Shown here piece after piece: positions 22,625-34,409 of a stretch of 64,000 bases of DNA; position 1 is the stretch's first letter, and each line of letters begins with the position of its first letter. Under the pieces are notes generated by a model. That model was not told the DNA's origin and ran no database searches. It worked only from the letters and a program-made list of their open reading frames with translations. The translations under genes were made by a program, and so were the position numbers. Origin of the DNA: Allium sativum (taxonomy: Eukaryota; Streptophyta; Magnoliopsida; Asparagales; Amaryllidaceae); NCBI GenBank assembly GCA_030737875.1, contig CM060925.1, forward strand, positions 485,561,514 through 485,625,513, given 5' to 3'.

Positions 22625-23116
22625 GAACAAAATATAATATATAAATGGAAATTTATTGAGAGCTTGAAATAAAACTTACAATCATCAGAGTACATCAATA
22701 CATTTGGATAGTTATAACAACCTATCCTCATACACAAAACACAGCAGGATAACAACTATATAACATCATACGTCTGATCTCTTCCAGTTTGTATCCTTAC
22801 AGCATCCGATGACCTGAACCTATACTCGGTCTAACCCGAGCATTTCATATACCGGGTCAGTCTGGTGAACCAGAGTGAGAAACCCACTAAGTTTATAAGA
22901 CACACATATTGGTTTTTAAGTTCAAAATCCTTTCAAAAGAAAAGGATAATAGTAAGACCAACCCACACATAAACACAGATGATTTTTACCTTACTATAAC
23001 CCAAAACAATTTTGAAATCATATCCTATTCTGATATTATAGTAGTGTCTAAATACGAATTAATATCCATCTAGCAGAACGCTTGCATCTTACGCTCCACA
23101 TATATAGTATACAATC
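22625..23116 (-). repeat. Family A right LTR, fragment 2
   Basis: Collinear with 1313-1805. It begins with GAACA (TRGAG-2 target copy) and ends with CAATC (23112-23116), the left target copy of element B. No gene. Confidence 0.8.
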
Positions 23117-24094
23117 TGTTGACGACAAAAAATGTCATAAACACTAAAGATTCCTATTCCTAGAAATAGTTAATTTGGTCGCGAGACTAAGTAAGAGAAA
23201 GCGGTATATAATACAAGTATTTGCAGTGGTTCGGCTGCAGATTAGGCCTACGTCCACTTTGAAAGGATGTTGAACTTTTATTAATCATTCAAGAATTACA
23301 AGGTAGAGCCACGCTTATTACATTCACTTTCATAATTGAAATATGCTAGGTATTTGGGAAAAAGAATAATTAATTCTCCTTCTTCCTTAAATAGGAGATG
23401 CCATTACTGGAGTTCATGAAGCTCTAGGGAGGTCTCAAGTGAAGAAAATCCAACCCTTTTGAAGTGTGAGGACATGGGCTATTTATAGGAGTGGGAGTAG
23501 GTAGAATTAGGTAGAAATAGGGACCACATGCAGGAAATTCAAGCCCGCCACCCGCGCGCCTCGAAATTTCAGACCTGGGCATGGGTTTGAAATTTCAAGC
23601 CCGGTGGGTTCGAAACTTCGAACCCAGGCGCGGGCGCAAAATCTCGCTTCGTTGGGTTTGGAATCTCGAACCAAGATGTGGGCGTGAGATTTCGAGCTCT
23701 CTGGGCTTGAGATCTCGAGCCCGGCAATTGGTGCGAAATTTCGCACCCGCTAGGCTCGAGACCTCGCACCCACTGGGTTCGAAATTTCAAACCCAGGCAT
23801 GGGTGCGAGATTTCGCGCTTGGCTAGGTACGAATTCCACATCATGCCTGGGTGGGCTCCTTCCGAGTGGTGTGAGGGTCCCGGGACTGGGTGATCAAGGC
23901 TCGTAACTCCATCGGGGTCCGGGCCTTGGTTTGCGGACGTCTTCTACATGCGGTGAGGCCACAAGCGGTGTAATCCATTCTTGATCCTGTTTCCTTCACT
24001 CCTATGTGTTCCTTTTCGGCCTCAGCTTCACGAGATATGTTGAGTTGAGTGTGTTTGATGCTCTCCTGGGAACTGGACCGAAAACCGGTTAATA
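23117..24094 (-). repeat. Element B 3' LTR
   Basis: Starts TGTTGACGAC on the plus strand. The outer-internal end reads ...GGTTAATA, with CA mutated to TA compared with ...ATTAACA in the other LTR. A minus-strand TATA box (CTATAAATAGCC) lies near 23470-23482. Upstream of it in the transcription sense (23525-23835) is an array of TTCGAAATTTCGAA-type palindromes. The conserved U5 block GGTTCGG...CCTACGTCCAC is at 23225-23258. Confidence 0.9.
23525..23835. repeat. Palindromic motif array in element B U3
   Basis: Repeated 17-24 base units of the form GGGTTCGAAATTTCGAACCC in many variants (TCGAAATTTCAGACC, TTCGAAACTTCGAACCC, GAGATTTCGCACCC), spaced irregularly. Long spurious ORFs on both strands arise from them. 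Confidence 0.85.
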
Positions 24095-24105
24095 TTTGCC
24101 CCCAA
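24095..24105 (-). other. Polypurine tract of element B
   Basis: The minus strand CTTTGGGGGCAAA lies directly before the 3' LTR, matching the GAGGGGGCAAAA form in elements C and D. Confidence 0.75.
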
Positions 24106-24404
24106 AGTACGTCTTGTCTTTGACATGATGTGCTTTGCATAGTTTGAGGGAATGGCAAAGCTGTTAGTTTATCTTGTAATTCAAAAGGTAAATAGGTGTC
24201 AGCTGTATGGCTCATTCCCCTTGGCGGTCCAGATGATCCATCGTTTAGGGATGTGCCGTGCTCGAATCGTTAAGTGTTCGTAGTGCATAGTCATCATGAA
24301 TGCGCAGGAGTTGGCATGCGCGCATGCGGAGTGTGTGCACGAGGCAACATGTCGCAGCATTCCTGATCCTGAAGGTGTGACCATCATCATTTTTTTGGAA
24401 ACTT

Positions 24405-25112
24405 TCGAACTCGTAAGCTCAAAATTTCGAACCCAGTGGGTCGAAATTACGAGCCCAGGGGTTCAGGATTTTGAACCCTGGGGGTTCGAAATTTCGAACC
24501 CATGGGGTCGAATTTTCGAACCCCTTAAGGTTCGAAATTTCGAACCCAGTGGGTTTGGAAATCTCGAACCCGTACTGGAATATGAAGGGACACCTTTTCC
24601 TTTTATAAATAGCCCCTCCACTTTTCTTCCTCCAACATTTTCTTTCTCTGGCCGCCATTGCTGAAAGCTTCGAACTCGATAAGTTCAAACCCAATTTTTT
24701 TGAATCGAACTAGGTACGACCTTGACTCGAGGTGGTGAGAAGGGGAGGAGGCCGAAGGACCATGGCGGAGACCTCGAGACCTCGTGGGTTCGATTTTTTG
24801 AACCTAGCTAGGTTCGATGCCTCAAACCCCCGTGGGTTCGAATTCTCGAACTCATTGGGTTTGAACTTTTGTACCCACCAGGTTCGAAGTCCCGAACCCA
24901 TACGGCTTTGAATCTTCGAACTCGGGGGTTTGAAGTGTCGAACCCTTTTGGGTATGAACTCTCGAGCCCCGTGGGTTCGAAACCTCGAGCCCTTTCTGGT
25001 TTCGAAATTTCGAACCCGTAGGGGCTCGATTTTTCGAACCCATTTTGGTTCATAATTTTGAACCCTTCTGGGTTCGAAATTTCAAACCTAGAGCTCGAAA
25101 TTTTGAGCTCGT
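24405..25112. repeat. Palindromic motif array around element B antisense promoter
   Basis: About two dozen units on the TTCGAA(ATT)TCGAACCC theme, in two blocks: 24405-24580 just upstream of the TATA box at 24604 and 24668-25112 downstream of it in the leader. The motif is the same as in the LTR U3 arrays. ORFs predicted here are artefacts of the repeat. Confidence 0.85.
24604..24612 (+). promoter_or_regulatory. TATA box of element B antisense gene
   Basis: TATAAATAG in the context TTTTATAAATAGCCCC, followed by a C/T-rich start region. It lies 0.82 kb before the presumed ATG at 25435, on the strand opposite to gag-pol, and is flanked on both sides by the palindromic array. Elements C and D have TATA boxes in the equivalent place. 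Confidence 0.55.
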
Positions 25113-25434
25113 CATGGTTAGAGGCATGGTCTTTTATGTGTCGGGCTTCCAATTTGTCACGCCGATGGATTTCGATTTCCAAATACTCGTATCTGGACTT
25201 GCATGCTTAGTGTCGATGCATATATTGTTAACCGGGCAAGCGGGGTTTAGGATTGTTCACATAGGGTAGAGTATACAACTGGACTAGGACTTGGACTCTT
25301 ACGAATCATTCTGAACTTTCTTTATGTAGCTTATCCTTGCATAGCACTACATGCACATATTAGTTGTCACCAACACGAGGGTACATGTCACTATACTGCC
25401 CGTTCTAACACTGATGTGTTAAAGTACAGCTAAA

Positions 25435-28400
25435 GATGAAAACCAGATCAAGGACCGGAAAGACTACGGAATCCCAGGCTTCTTAGCCCGCCTTACAAAC
25501 ATCCAACCCTACCCCTGGACTGGCAGCGAGCTTAAGACTACCTAAGGATTGACTCCTTCTCATTCGACTTCGACCAGCTCGCCCGAAGCGTCTGAGCACA
25601 GGGAGCAACCTGAGCGACAATATTCCCCGTTTGTAACTGAAGAGGCCGAGAATGTAGATATCAAGGGCGAGGATGAGCCCGTACCTCTGGTAACTCCGGA
25701 CATGTTGCCTGATGCGGTGATTTTGGATAATCCCGTCGATTCAGTACCCTTGTGCCTAGATGCTACTGCGGTCAAGAAAGTGGCAGTGCGATTCAACATA
25801 CTGGTGGATGATCCCCACTCCCCCGGGAGAGATGACAGAGCCCATGTGCCACCCGAAGGCCTTACTACATAGGACCATCAAGCTTGCCTCTCCGGGTGTG
25901 TGCCCCCAGCTAATAACTTCATTCGGGATATGTTGTTTTATTTCTGCCTCGCACGATCGCAGCTGCACCTTAATGCTTTTGCTTCCCTTCTGGGTACTTA
26001 TGTCCTCTTGCACGAGTTTCTACACAAGGAACCCACTAGGGAATACATTCGATATCTATTCCACTTAAGGAAAACGAGCACTACCTCCCCCTCTCAATGG
26101 TTTCTGGAAGCGACAGCTGCCCCAAAATTCTTTGTCGGGACGTGGCCCAGGCTTTCAGTGTTTAAGCGCAAGTGGTTCTTTGTAAGCTACCCTCCCAGCT
26201 TTTCCAGGAGGTGGATTGAGGGAAGTAAGTGTTCCTCTAACTCCGTGCTTCGTCGTAACTTTAGGATCCCTTCCTTTATTCATGGTTTTAAATAGGATAT
26301 GACTGGAAATCCAAAGGCGCCTACTGGAGACGAATACCGACAACGCCTCATTGCTTTGCAAGCAGTACCAGAGAATCTTTGCGATACCAGCACCATGATA
26401 AGTCAGGATCGCCTCCGCCGCGCTGGATATCTGCCGAACAACTGGGCTGTGATCAAGCCTGCGGTTTCCTTTAGTGTGCCAAAGGAAAGAGTTGTGGCAG
26501 GTCCTACCCCTAGCGGGCGGAAGAGAAAATTACCCCCAGCGTGAGGAGAATTGCAAAGGACCGTTACGCCTCAAGGAGATGTGCGCAGAGCGAGGTTCGT
26601 GGTCAAGAGGAGGTTGCCGGAGATTAGGGGTTGTCGAGCACTCCTGTCCTGCCTCCGACAAGGGAGGGGGAAGGAGTGTTAGCTTGACCGCAGTCTCCTG
26701 CGACTCACTCAGGAGCCACTGTCTCGCTTGAACCCGCGGGCCAGTTTGATGGCTTAAAGGGACTTGCTTTCCTAGTGACTCCATGGCCAAATACGACGAG
26801 CCTAGAAGAACCTTCCTGCGCTGCTAAGGGGTTAACCCCCTCGATCGGACCGCTATCTGGTCTGTCGAGAGAACACTTAGGGCATACATCCATAACACTA
26901 CATAGCATAAACGTTCGCCTATGTGAGTTACTTGACTAACATCATCTTGTTCCATTGGTAGGTGCCATGGTAGGAGAACGCAGTGGACGAAGTTATCGGC
27001 GCGGGGATCGCCAGCCTCACCGTAGTTCTTCTTTTGATAGATTCCGAAGATCCCCCAGCTTGTATGGTGCTCCACCTCCATTAGAACAAGGCAGCGTTCG
27101 TCAAGACCGGGATCGATCTAGGAGATCTCTGACACCTCCTCCTCCTCCTATTCGCATGTCCATGGGAGATAATCGGCTTAACATAGGTGGATCTCGATCT
27201 TTGCCTTCGATAGCTTCTCCGTCGTTCATCCCTCCAGTTCCCGTTCATCTTGCTAGGGAAAAGGAAGCATCTCTTGGCCTGCCGAGGTCGGAGAGAGAGA
27301 CCGAGATAGAGGTGCCAGACTTGATAGGACCCTAATTTCAAGAGCTATCCATAGAGGAGCGAAAGGCGTTCTTGAAGCATCACTTTCCCCGGCACTACTT
27401 CGATGAGTTAAAGTTTGTCCCCGACCTCCGTCCGGCTCCCGATCGACAGTCAGGGGAGGTATGGGAGTACGTGAAAGCTTCGTATCATCAAACTAATGAG
27501 TTCAGCAAGTATTCCTTCAGGATTTCAGAACAAATCAGGAAGAAGAACCTGCACCTTGCTGCCGAGAGGACCACCGTCGAAGCTTTGAATGAGAAGATAG
27601 GTACGCTCGTTCCGTGTATTATAAGTTCACCTTTATGCTCTGTCAAACCCCTTAACGTTAGCTTTGTCATTGAAGATGAGATGACATAGGCCTATGATAT
27701 ACTGAAGAGGGTGTCGGGGAATACCATCTCGAATTATAAAGCCACTGTAGCTGATCTTACAACCGAGACCACGAATCTAAAAAAGAACAAAGCTGATCTA
27801 AAGCGAACGTGTGACGTTTTGGAAAAAGACAACGCGAGGGTCACTGAACTCCAAAAAAACAATGCTGCTTTGAGGGAGGAAAATGAGAGATTGCGAGCTG
27901 AGAATGCCGAAGTTGCTGAGTTGAAGAGGCAGTTCGAGATGACGAGAAAGGCAAAGGAGGATGCCGAAGCTTGCAACAGGGATGTGCTGAGTGAGTCCAA
28001 GGGTATAAATCCTTAATATCTAAGAGAGATAGAGCTACTGAGGGAGTAGCTGAGAGATGCGGAGTTTCGCGTTGGGTCCTCCTTCGAGGAAAGCATTCAT
28101 AGTATGTACGTCAAGGCTGTGAGATTCCGAGGGATTTCGTGGGTCGAAGGCTACCCCCGCGAGCTTGCTAGAACTTGGGAGAGGTTGATTCCGTATGAGG
28201 ATTTCTTGCGTCAAGTGAGCGCCAACTTGCAAATGTTCTTCTAGATAGTAGTGAACGAGAGAACCTGGAGGAAGGATGGAGCTATTGCGAGAAGATGCTG
28301 AGAACGAAAGGTTGGCGAGGCTTTCCCATGAGAAGGGGAAGTACGTGCTAACCAATAGCGTGGTAGTGATAGAAACATTTGCAGGGGGAGCTCTTATTAG

Positions 28401-29202
28401 CCCCCGGGTCTGCTATGGTAAGTGATCCTGAGGCTTTAGCCCACACCGCTAATACTAGCCTCACTTCACCTAACGCCACAAGCACCCTTACTATCATTCC
28501 TATGCCACCCTTGACCATAGGTAATTTCCTTTTACCCTGTATCCCCAACAATGAAGTGATTACCGAACTTATAGACTAAAAAGGTTGTGTCTTTGCTATG
28601 CGGTTCCTCCTAAGTCTACGACGGCAGCGGATCCTGCCCCTATGATCACCCAAGTGACTGAAACTGGGCCGGGCCTCATAGGGACAGAGGCTGGAGAGGA
28701 CGGCGACCAACTTGACACCTTTTCTGACATAAGAGTAACTCCTAGCATGGTGGACATTCTCAACGAGGAAGGAGGTGTGGTCGACGGACAGAGTGGCTTG
28801 GCCAACGGTTCAGTGGACGCCGATGTGTCTATAATGTTGGCTATGGGGGCGACTCAAGAGGCCAAGCTGGTGGCCCAGCATGAGAAGGTGGAGGAGACGG
28901 AGAGGGCCAAGCGGGGAGGGAAGGAGATCCCGTAGAAGAGAGAGGCTGTTGCAGATCCTGCCACTGGGAATGTCCCCGTGCCTACGCCGCATGCCGTTAC
29001 TACTGACGTCATGGAGATTTCTAGCTGTGATGGTGTGGGGGATCTTCTCCTCTCTATCACTCATGAGTCGGGTACTCCCTCGAAGTGTCGATCGAGCAGA
29101 ATGGGATCTAGTCATAAGAGGTCTGGTACTGGTGACGAACCATCGAGTGCTGAATCTTCAAAAAGGCACAAGCAAAAGAAGAAAAGACAGGATCAGTGTT
29201 AG
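25435..29202 (+). pseudogene. Antisense accessory gene of element B (Transposase_28-like), decayed
   Basis: Homologous in layout to the genes at 49482-53080 and 61887-64000. The presumed ATG at 25435 opens a basic N-terminus (MKTRSRTGKT). The same frame runs to about 26224 with in-frame stops at 25483, 25543 and 25870. The Transposase_28-like region covers about 25790-26224 (VPPEG, then SQLHLNAFASL and RRWIEG). A donor site A|GTAAGT at 26224/26225 has the same phase 1 as in C and D; an acceptor at 26295 leaves the next segment one base out. A later exon starts at 26962 after TTGGTAG with G-A-M and an Arg/Ser-rich stretch, has a stop at 27333, then HHFPRHYFDELKFVP. A coiled coil follows at 27711-28016, then acidic and Lys-rich C-terminal pieces to 29202 (KRHKQKKKRQDQ). 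Function unknown. Confidence 0.7.
26225..26295 (+). other. Predicted intron 1 of element B antisense gene
   Basis: GTAAGTGTTC...TTTAAATAG, 71 bases. The donor aligns with those at 62644 and 52362. The downstream frame is shifted by one base, consistent with decay of this copy. Confidence 0.5.
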
Positions 29203-30340
29203 TAGCCTAAGTAGAGGTTACCGTTGTTTTGATAGTGTAGGCCGATAGTTTACGTGAGTACAGCCCTTGCTTTTGGTTTTTTCAAGACACGACGTGGATC
29301 TCGTGTACACCCCCTCATTAGAAAGTAAAAGTGTTAGACACGTAGTTTGTTTCAGCGTGTGTGTGTGTGAAAAGGAAATATTAATTAGTAAAGATCACTG
29401 TTTTTGTCATGTGTTCGGATGTTCTTTTTATATTTTCCAGCGTCCTGTACTTGCATAAACTTACTTATCATTACACTTGTCACAAAAGCGTGTAGGGGTC
29501 GTCTCTGGGTAAATTATTCTAGAGAGGTGAGGTAGAGCGCTGGTTTCAGGAAGTTTCCCTTAGCTCAGGGAACCCGTAGTTTGCGAAATCAGGCTGTGCG
29601 CCTGATGTTTTGGGTAGCCCGGGTTATACCCAAGTATAGCAAAGGAGAAGGGCGTCGTGTTGTGCGGTCTGCTAGGTGGGTGGCTCTCCCGTCGTTCATC
29701 AGGTTGAGGCGAGCTGCCAGACGTCATTTATTCGCCGGCGTAGTTTTCATCCCCGATTATCAGCTGGTAAGGTCCAATCGTGGCCACGGGCCTCCCCCTA
29801 GCCTTGAGGGCTAAAAGGAAGAAACAATTTAAGGCCGGTCTTGGTGCTGCGCCAAGATTCGACCGACATCCGCAACCAGCGAAGAGAGATTTGCACCGAT
29901 CTTAGTTGGTCGCTGAGTGGCGCCATGCCGCCTGGACTAGGACATGGAACGATTTATCTTCGGCCTCGGCACTGGGCTGGGGTTTGAGTTAGTTGTTTTT
30001 TAGACTCGATCGCACCGCGGGCCTGCGGTTCGAGTAGCATTTCCGACTCCCGTGCTCGGGGTACTAGACATATCCAAGCATTTCAAACTCAATGCTATCT
30101 AGAAATTGGGATGGCCGCGTCGGCTTCCATGCCCGGGGTGCCGATGCGATTTTCGCAGGCGTGAATCGATTTGGTTGTTGGAAAACAAGATGCATTATGC
30201 AAGAAGTAAACAAAAAGGAGACAGAAAATTGAACACCATTTCTACTAATAACTTTAGTAGTAATAGCCTTTACAATGCCTTGGATTAATGACAAAACAGA
30301 ACAATGTTCGAAAATAATAAGCAACCGTAAACTGAGTTAT
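29203..30340. other. Element B spacer between antisense gene and integrase
   Basis: No gene recognised. It lies where the 3' ends of the sense gag-pol and the antisense gene converge, so it should hold the terminators or polyadenylation sites of both. GC-rich from 29580 to 30060 with short Tat-like decayed sequence. Confidence 0.5.
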
Positions 30341-31530
30341 GTAAAGTAGCGGTGGAGATGTTCGTTGTTCCATGCCCTTGGGAGTTCAGCTCCATTGACG
30401 GTGGCAAGCCTGAAGGTTCCATCGTTGAGCTTTCGATGTATGGAGTATGGGCCTTCCCAACGAGGCGCAAGGCCCGCTGGCAGGGGAAAAACCCGCCTTA
30501 GAACGAGGTCGTTGACGCTGAGGTCCTTGTGGCGGACCCTGGAATTGAAGTATCAGGCTACTCGCTGTCGTTGGGCGGCGGCTCTGATATCGGCCTCGTT
30601 CCTTTGTTCTTCCAGCAAGTCGAGTGATCCCAAAAGTAAATCTTGGTTTGTCCTTGGATCGAAATACGTGACTCGATGGGATTGTAACTTGAGCTCAATG
30701 GGAATGACGGCTTCAGACCCGTATGCGAGGGCAAAAGGAGTATGGTCGGTTGCTATCTTGTTGGTGGTGTAGTAAGCCTATAGAGCTAGAGAGAGTCCAT
30801 CTTCCCACATGCCCCAAGCCTTTCCATACGCTTCATGGTATGGATTTGATGACCTTGTTAACCACCTCAACTTGCCCATTAGCTTGGGGATGAGCCACCG
30901 TTGAAAATCTTTTATCGATGTCGTAGTGCTGATAGAAAGCTTTAAACTCAGTGCTCTCGAATTAAGTGTCGTTGTCGAAGATGATAGCCTAAGGCACTCC
31001 ATAGCGGGTAATGATGTTGCGAATGACAAAGTTGATCATCTTCTTCGTGGTTATGGTGGCGAGAGCTTCAGCTTCTGCCCACTTGGTGAAATAGTCCACT
31101 GCGATGACGCTGTATCGTGCTCCGCCTCTGGCCATTGGAAGAGTTCCAATGATGTCGATTCCCCACACGGCGAACGACCACGGGCTGACCATTTGAGACA
31201 GTTCGGTAGGCGGGGCTCGTGGAATCTTGGAGAAGCGCTAGCACTTATCGTACTTGCGAGCATAGTCTACAACGTCTTGATCAAGTGTGGGCCAGTAATA
31301 ACCATGTCTGAGAATCTTTCTGGCCAAGATCTACCCCCAGTGTGATTGCCACATTCGCCTTCATGCACACTGCTTAGTACTTGGAGGGCGTTGCCGTAAG
31401 CTACGAACCAGAGCAAGGGAATGGAAAAACTTCTGCGGTAGAGTACCCTGTCCATAAGAAGGTAACGGGCTGAATGGCGAGTGAGCACGTGCCTTTTCTT
31501 GTAGTGCTTTTGTAGGATCCCGTGCTATGG
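30341..31530 (-). pseudogene. Integrase of element B, broken
   Basis: Shows the zinc-binding start (VHEGECGNHTGG), the core opening with WGIDIIGTLP and DYFTKWAEAEAL, then NFVIRNIITRYGVP. After this the frame changes several times, and the end (30341-30470) holds only remnants of the C-terminal domain. Integrase joins the element's DNA to the host chromosome in the nucleus. Multiple frame shifts make it inactive. Confidence 0.8.
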
Positions 31531-31559
31531 GTAATTTCTAATCAGTGTAATCCAGGGCT

Positions 31560-32640
31560 CGGGCTCGGTGCTCATAATCATCTCGTCTTGCCCTTGCTTG
31601 ATACTTGGAGAGTTGAGGACTTCAGCCGGGGAGAATCCGTTAAGTTGTGGATCTTCGGAGCTTGCCATTCTGGCGAAGGAATCTGCTTTTTCATTTCGTT
31701 CGCATGGGATATGGGTGATTTTGAAGTGTTCGAGGTAGACGAGTAGCCCTTGAACCCGTGCCAGGTATTGGGAAAGCCGTCCCTCTTTCGCTTCATACTC
31801 CCCCAGTACTTGTCGGACGATAAGCTGTGAATCGGAGAAGATGTGGACGGTCTCCAGCTTGAGTTCGATCGCGATTCTAAGCCCCGCAATTAAGGCCTCG
31901 TACTCCGCATCGTTGTTAGTAGCGGGGAAATTTAGCCTCTACACGTAATACATTGGGCTTTCCTCAGGGGTGATGAGCACGACTCCGGCTACGGAGCATT
32001 TTCTATTAGAGGAGTCGTCTACCAACAATTTCCACTTAGCATCGGGAATTCCGGCGTTCACCGTGGGTTCCTCCGCAGGAGCTGTGAACTCCACGATGAA
32101 GTCTGCAAGTGCTTGGCCGAGGGTGGCTCGTCATGGGATGAAGGTTATCTCAAACTGGCTTAACTCTATGTTCCACTTTAGTAATCGCCCTGACTCCTTG
32201 GCTCGTTGTAGGACCGGACGTAGTGGCTGGTTAGTGAAAACTTTTATGGAATGCAACTAGAAGTATGGTCGGAGCTTTCTAGAGGACATAAATAAGCAGA
32301 ATTCCAGCTTCTCTAGCTTTAGTTTGTTCTTCTCTGCCCCCGTTAACTGCCCGCTGATATAGTAGGTAGGCCATTGAGTGTGGTCTTCGAGGCGTATTAG
32401 TGCCAAGCTGATTGCCTATGCAGAAACAACCATGTAAATATATAAGTCCTCATGGTCTATAGGCTTAGAGAGGATATGTGTTCACTCTAAGTGATCCAGA
32501 AGTTCCTTGAATGCGGAGACGCATTCGGGGTCCACTCGAAGTTGTGTTTCCCTATTCAGAGTAAATCGAAGATGGGGATGCACTTGTTGGTGGCCTTAGA
32601 GATGAATCGACTTAAAGCGACGACCTTTCCGTTCAGACTT
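31560..32640 (-). pseudogene. Dual RNase H region of element B, broken
   Basis: The first part (about 31950-32640) is the RNase H native to gypsy RT, with internal stops but readable RLLKWNIELSQF. The second part (31560-31950) reads ATNNDAEYEALIAGLRIA and HIFSDSQLIV, the archaeal-type RNase H that Tat elements acquired. Both would degrade the RNA strand of RNA/DNA hybrids. Confidence 0.75.
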
Positions 32641-33637
32641 TGAACATCCCTGATGTTCTCGGGGACTCAGATGTCCCGAATAGCTTGGATTTTTTTTGGG
32701 TTAGCTATGATATCCCGTGAATTGACAATGAAACCCAAGAACTTTCCCGAGGCGACTCTGAAGGAGCATTTCAGGGGGTTGAGTTTCATGTCGTACTGGC
32801 GAAGGACATTGAACATTTCAGAGAGGTCGTGGACATGATCGCTTAATATTTTAGATTTTACTAGCATATCGTCCACGTACACCTCCATGGACTTTCCGAT
32901 TTTATTTTTAAAGAGTTGATTATCCATTCGTTGATATGTGGCGCTGACATTTTTAAGGCCGAAGAGCATAACACAGTAGCAGTAGAGCCCAAGGTCGGTT
33001 ATGAAAGAGGTATGATCTTGGTCGTAGAGGCTCATTGGGTTCTGGTTGTAACCTGAGTAGGCATCCATGAAGGATAATAGCTGGTATCCGACGGGCGAAT
33101 TGAATAGTCGATCGATCTTCGGGAGTGGGAAGCTGTCCTTGGGACATGCCTTGTTCAGATCGGAGAAATCGATGCATGTTCGCCACTTACCGTTAGCCTT
33201 TTAACCAGAACTGGATTGGAAACCCATTCGGGGTAGTTAGCTCCGCGGATGAAGTTATTGTTGAACAGACGGTCCACCTCTTCTTCGAGTGCCTTGGACC
33301 TATCGGGCCCTAAAATGCGGCATTTCTTTTTAACTCGAGGTACTCTGGGATCTAAGTCAAGGGAATGGCAAGCAATTGCGGGGTCGATGCCTTTCATGTC
33401 AGAGTGAGTCCATGCAAACACATCTAAATTGGCTTTTAGGAAGTATATTAGATTTTCTTTAACTACTGGGTGGAGTTGTGACCTTACCTTCAACACCCTT
33501 GTTGGGTCGTCGAGGTTGACGGGAACGTCCACTGTGGATTCGACCGGGGTAGCCCTCTCGTATTCGGGCTCTTTGTCCTTTCGTAGGTCGAGGTTATTGG
33601 AAAGACAGGAGTGGCACCTGAGGCAGGGCCCTGACAC
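32640..33637 (-). pseudogene. Reverse transcriptase of element B, broken
   Basis: Two open segments: 33155-33637 (FLKANLDVFAWTHSDM, then EEEVDRLFNNNFIRG and YPEWVSNPVLVK) and 32667-33068 (MDAYSGYNQNP, ITDLGLYCYCVM, MEVYVDDMLVKS with the YVDD catalytic box). The frame shifts between them near 33200. Some conserved residues are changed (GYNQI to GYNQN). Confidence 0.85.
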
Positions 33638-33639
33638 TG

Positions 33640-34180
33640 CTGATTACTATGCAGAGATGTTCTTGGCGCAAGAAGGAGCGGGCATGGCTTTGGCTTTGTC
33701 CTTATTGCACGCATTCTTCCATTCTATTGCGTAACATTCCCTGGGGCTTGCTTGGTCGCCCTTGACGGTTCCAATCCCATTTTCGGCTGGGATTTTCATT
33801 AGGAGATACCATGGTGCCATGTAAATTCGGAATTCGATGAGAAAGGGGCGCCCTAGGAAAGCATTGTAGGGGGAGTCGATGTCTATGACCATGAAAATGA
33901 AAATCCGGAGTCGGCTTCGGTCCCCCTCGCCTAGTTCTACGGGTAGGTCGATCATCCCTACGGGGGAACTAGAGGCCCCATTGAAGCCGTGAATTGCGGC
34001 GTGGCATGGCTTCAAGTCATTCGTTTCCAATTTCATCTAGTTGTAGATGACCTTAAAGATGATGTTGACTGAGCTTCCTGAGTCGATTAAGACCTTCCGA
34101 ATGGAACCGGCACCGATTTAGGCAATGGTGACTAGTGGATCGGTGGTCGGGATTTCCACCCCTGTCGATTCCCTTTTTTC
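33640..34180 (-). pseudogene. Aspartic protease region of element B, broken
   Basis: The active-site motif D-S-G-S-S-V-N-I-I lies near 34055-34085 in minus orientation, followed by a stop at about 34037. The open stretch 33647-34036 has IHGFNGASSSPVG, DSPYNAFLGRP and GTVKGDQ. These match element C at 44680-45060. Confidence 0.8.
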
Positions 34181-34409
34181 AGAAGACGTCGTCCCGTATG
34201 GTATTTTGTAGCTCGGATGGGATGGACTCAAGGAGAGAGGAGCATGCTTCGTAAGGAGCATGTTTTATGGAACTCGCATATTCCTCCATTTTTCGAAATC
34301 TGTTATGTGTGGGGTAAGGTCCGCCACATATGGTGTTTATCACGAGTCCTCGTCTTGGGTTAGATGGTCCAAGAGCTCCATTGGCGGCTGCTTGTGGAGC
34401 TGGCACTGG

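Noticed and set aside
24405..25112. CRISPR-like array
   Set aside because: The units are irregularly spaced variants of one palindrome with no unique spacers, and the surroundings are plant retrotransposon.
23507..25182. Overlapping ORFs of 60-130 codons on both strands near the element B LTR and leader
   Set aside because: They read through the TTCGAAATTTCGAACCC arrays, which are open in several frames because of their composition; products are repetitive (FEISNP-type) and not conserved.
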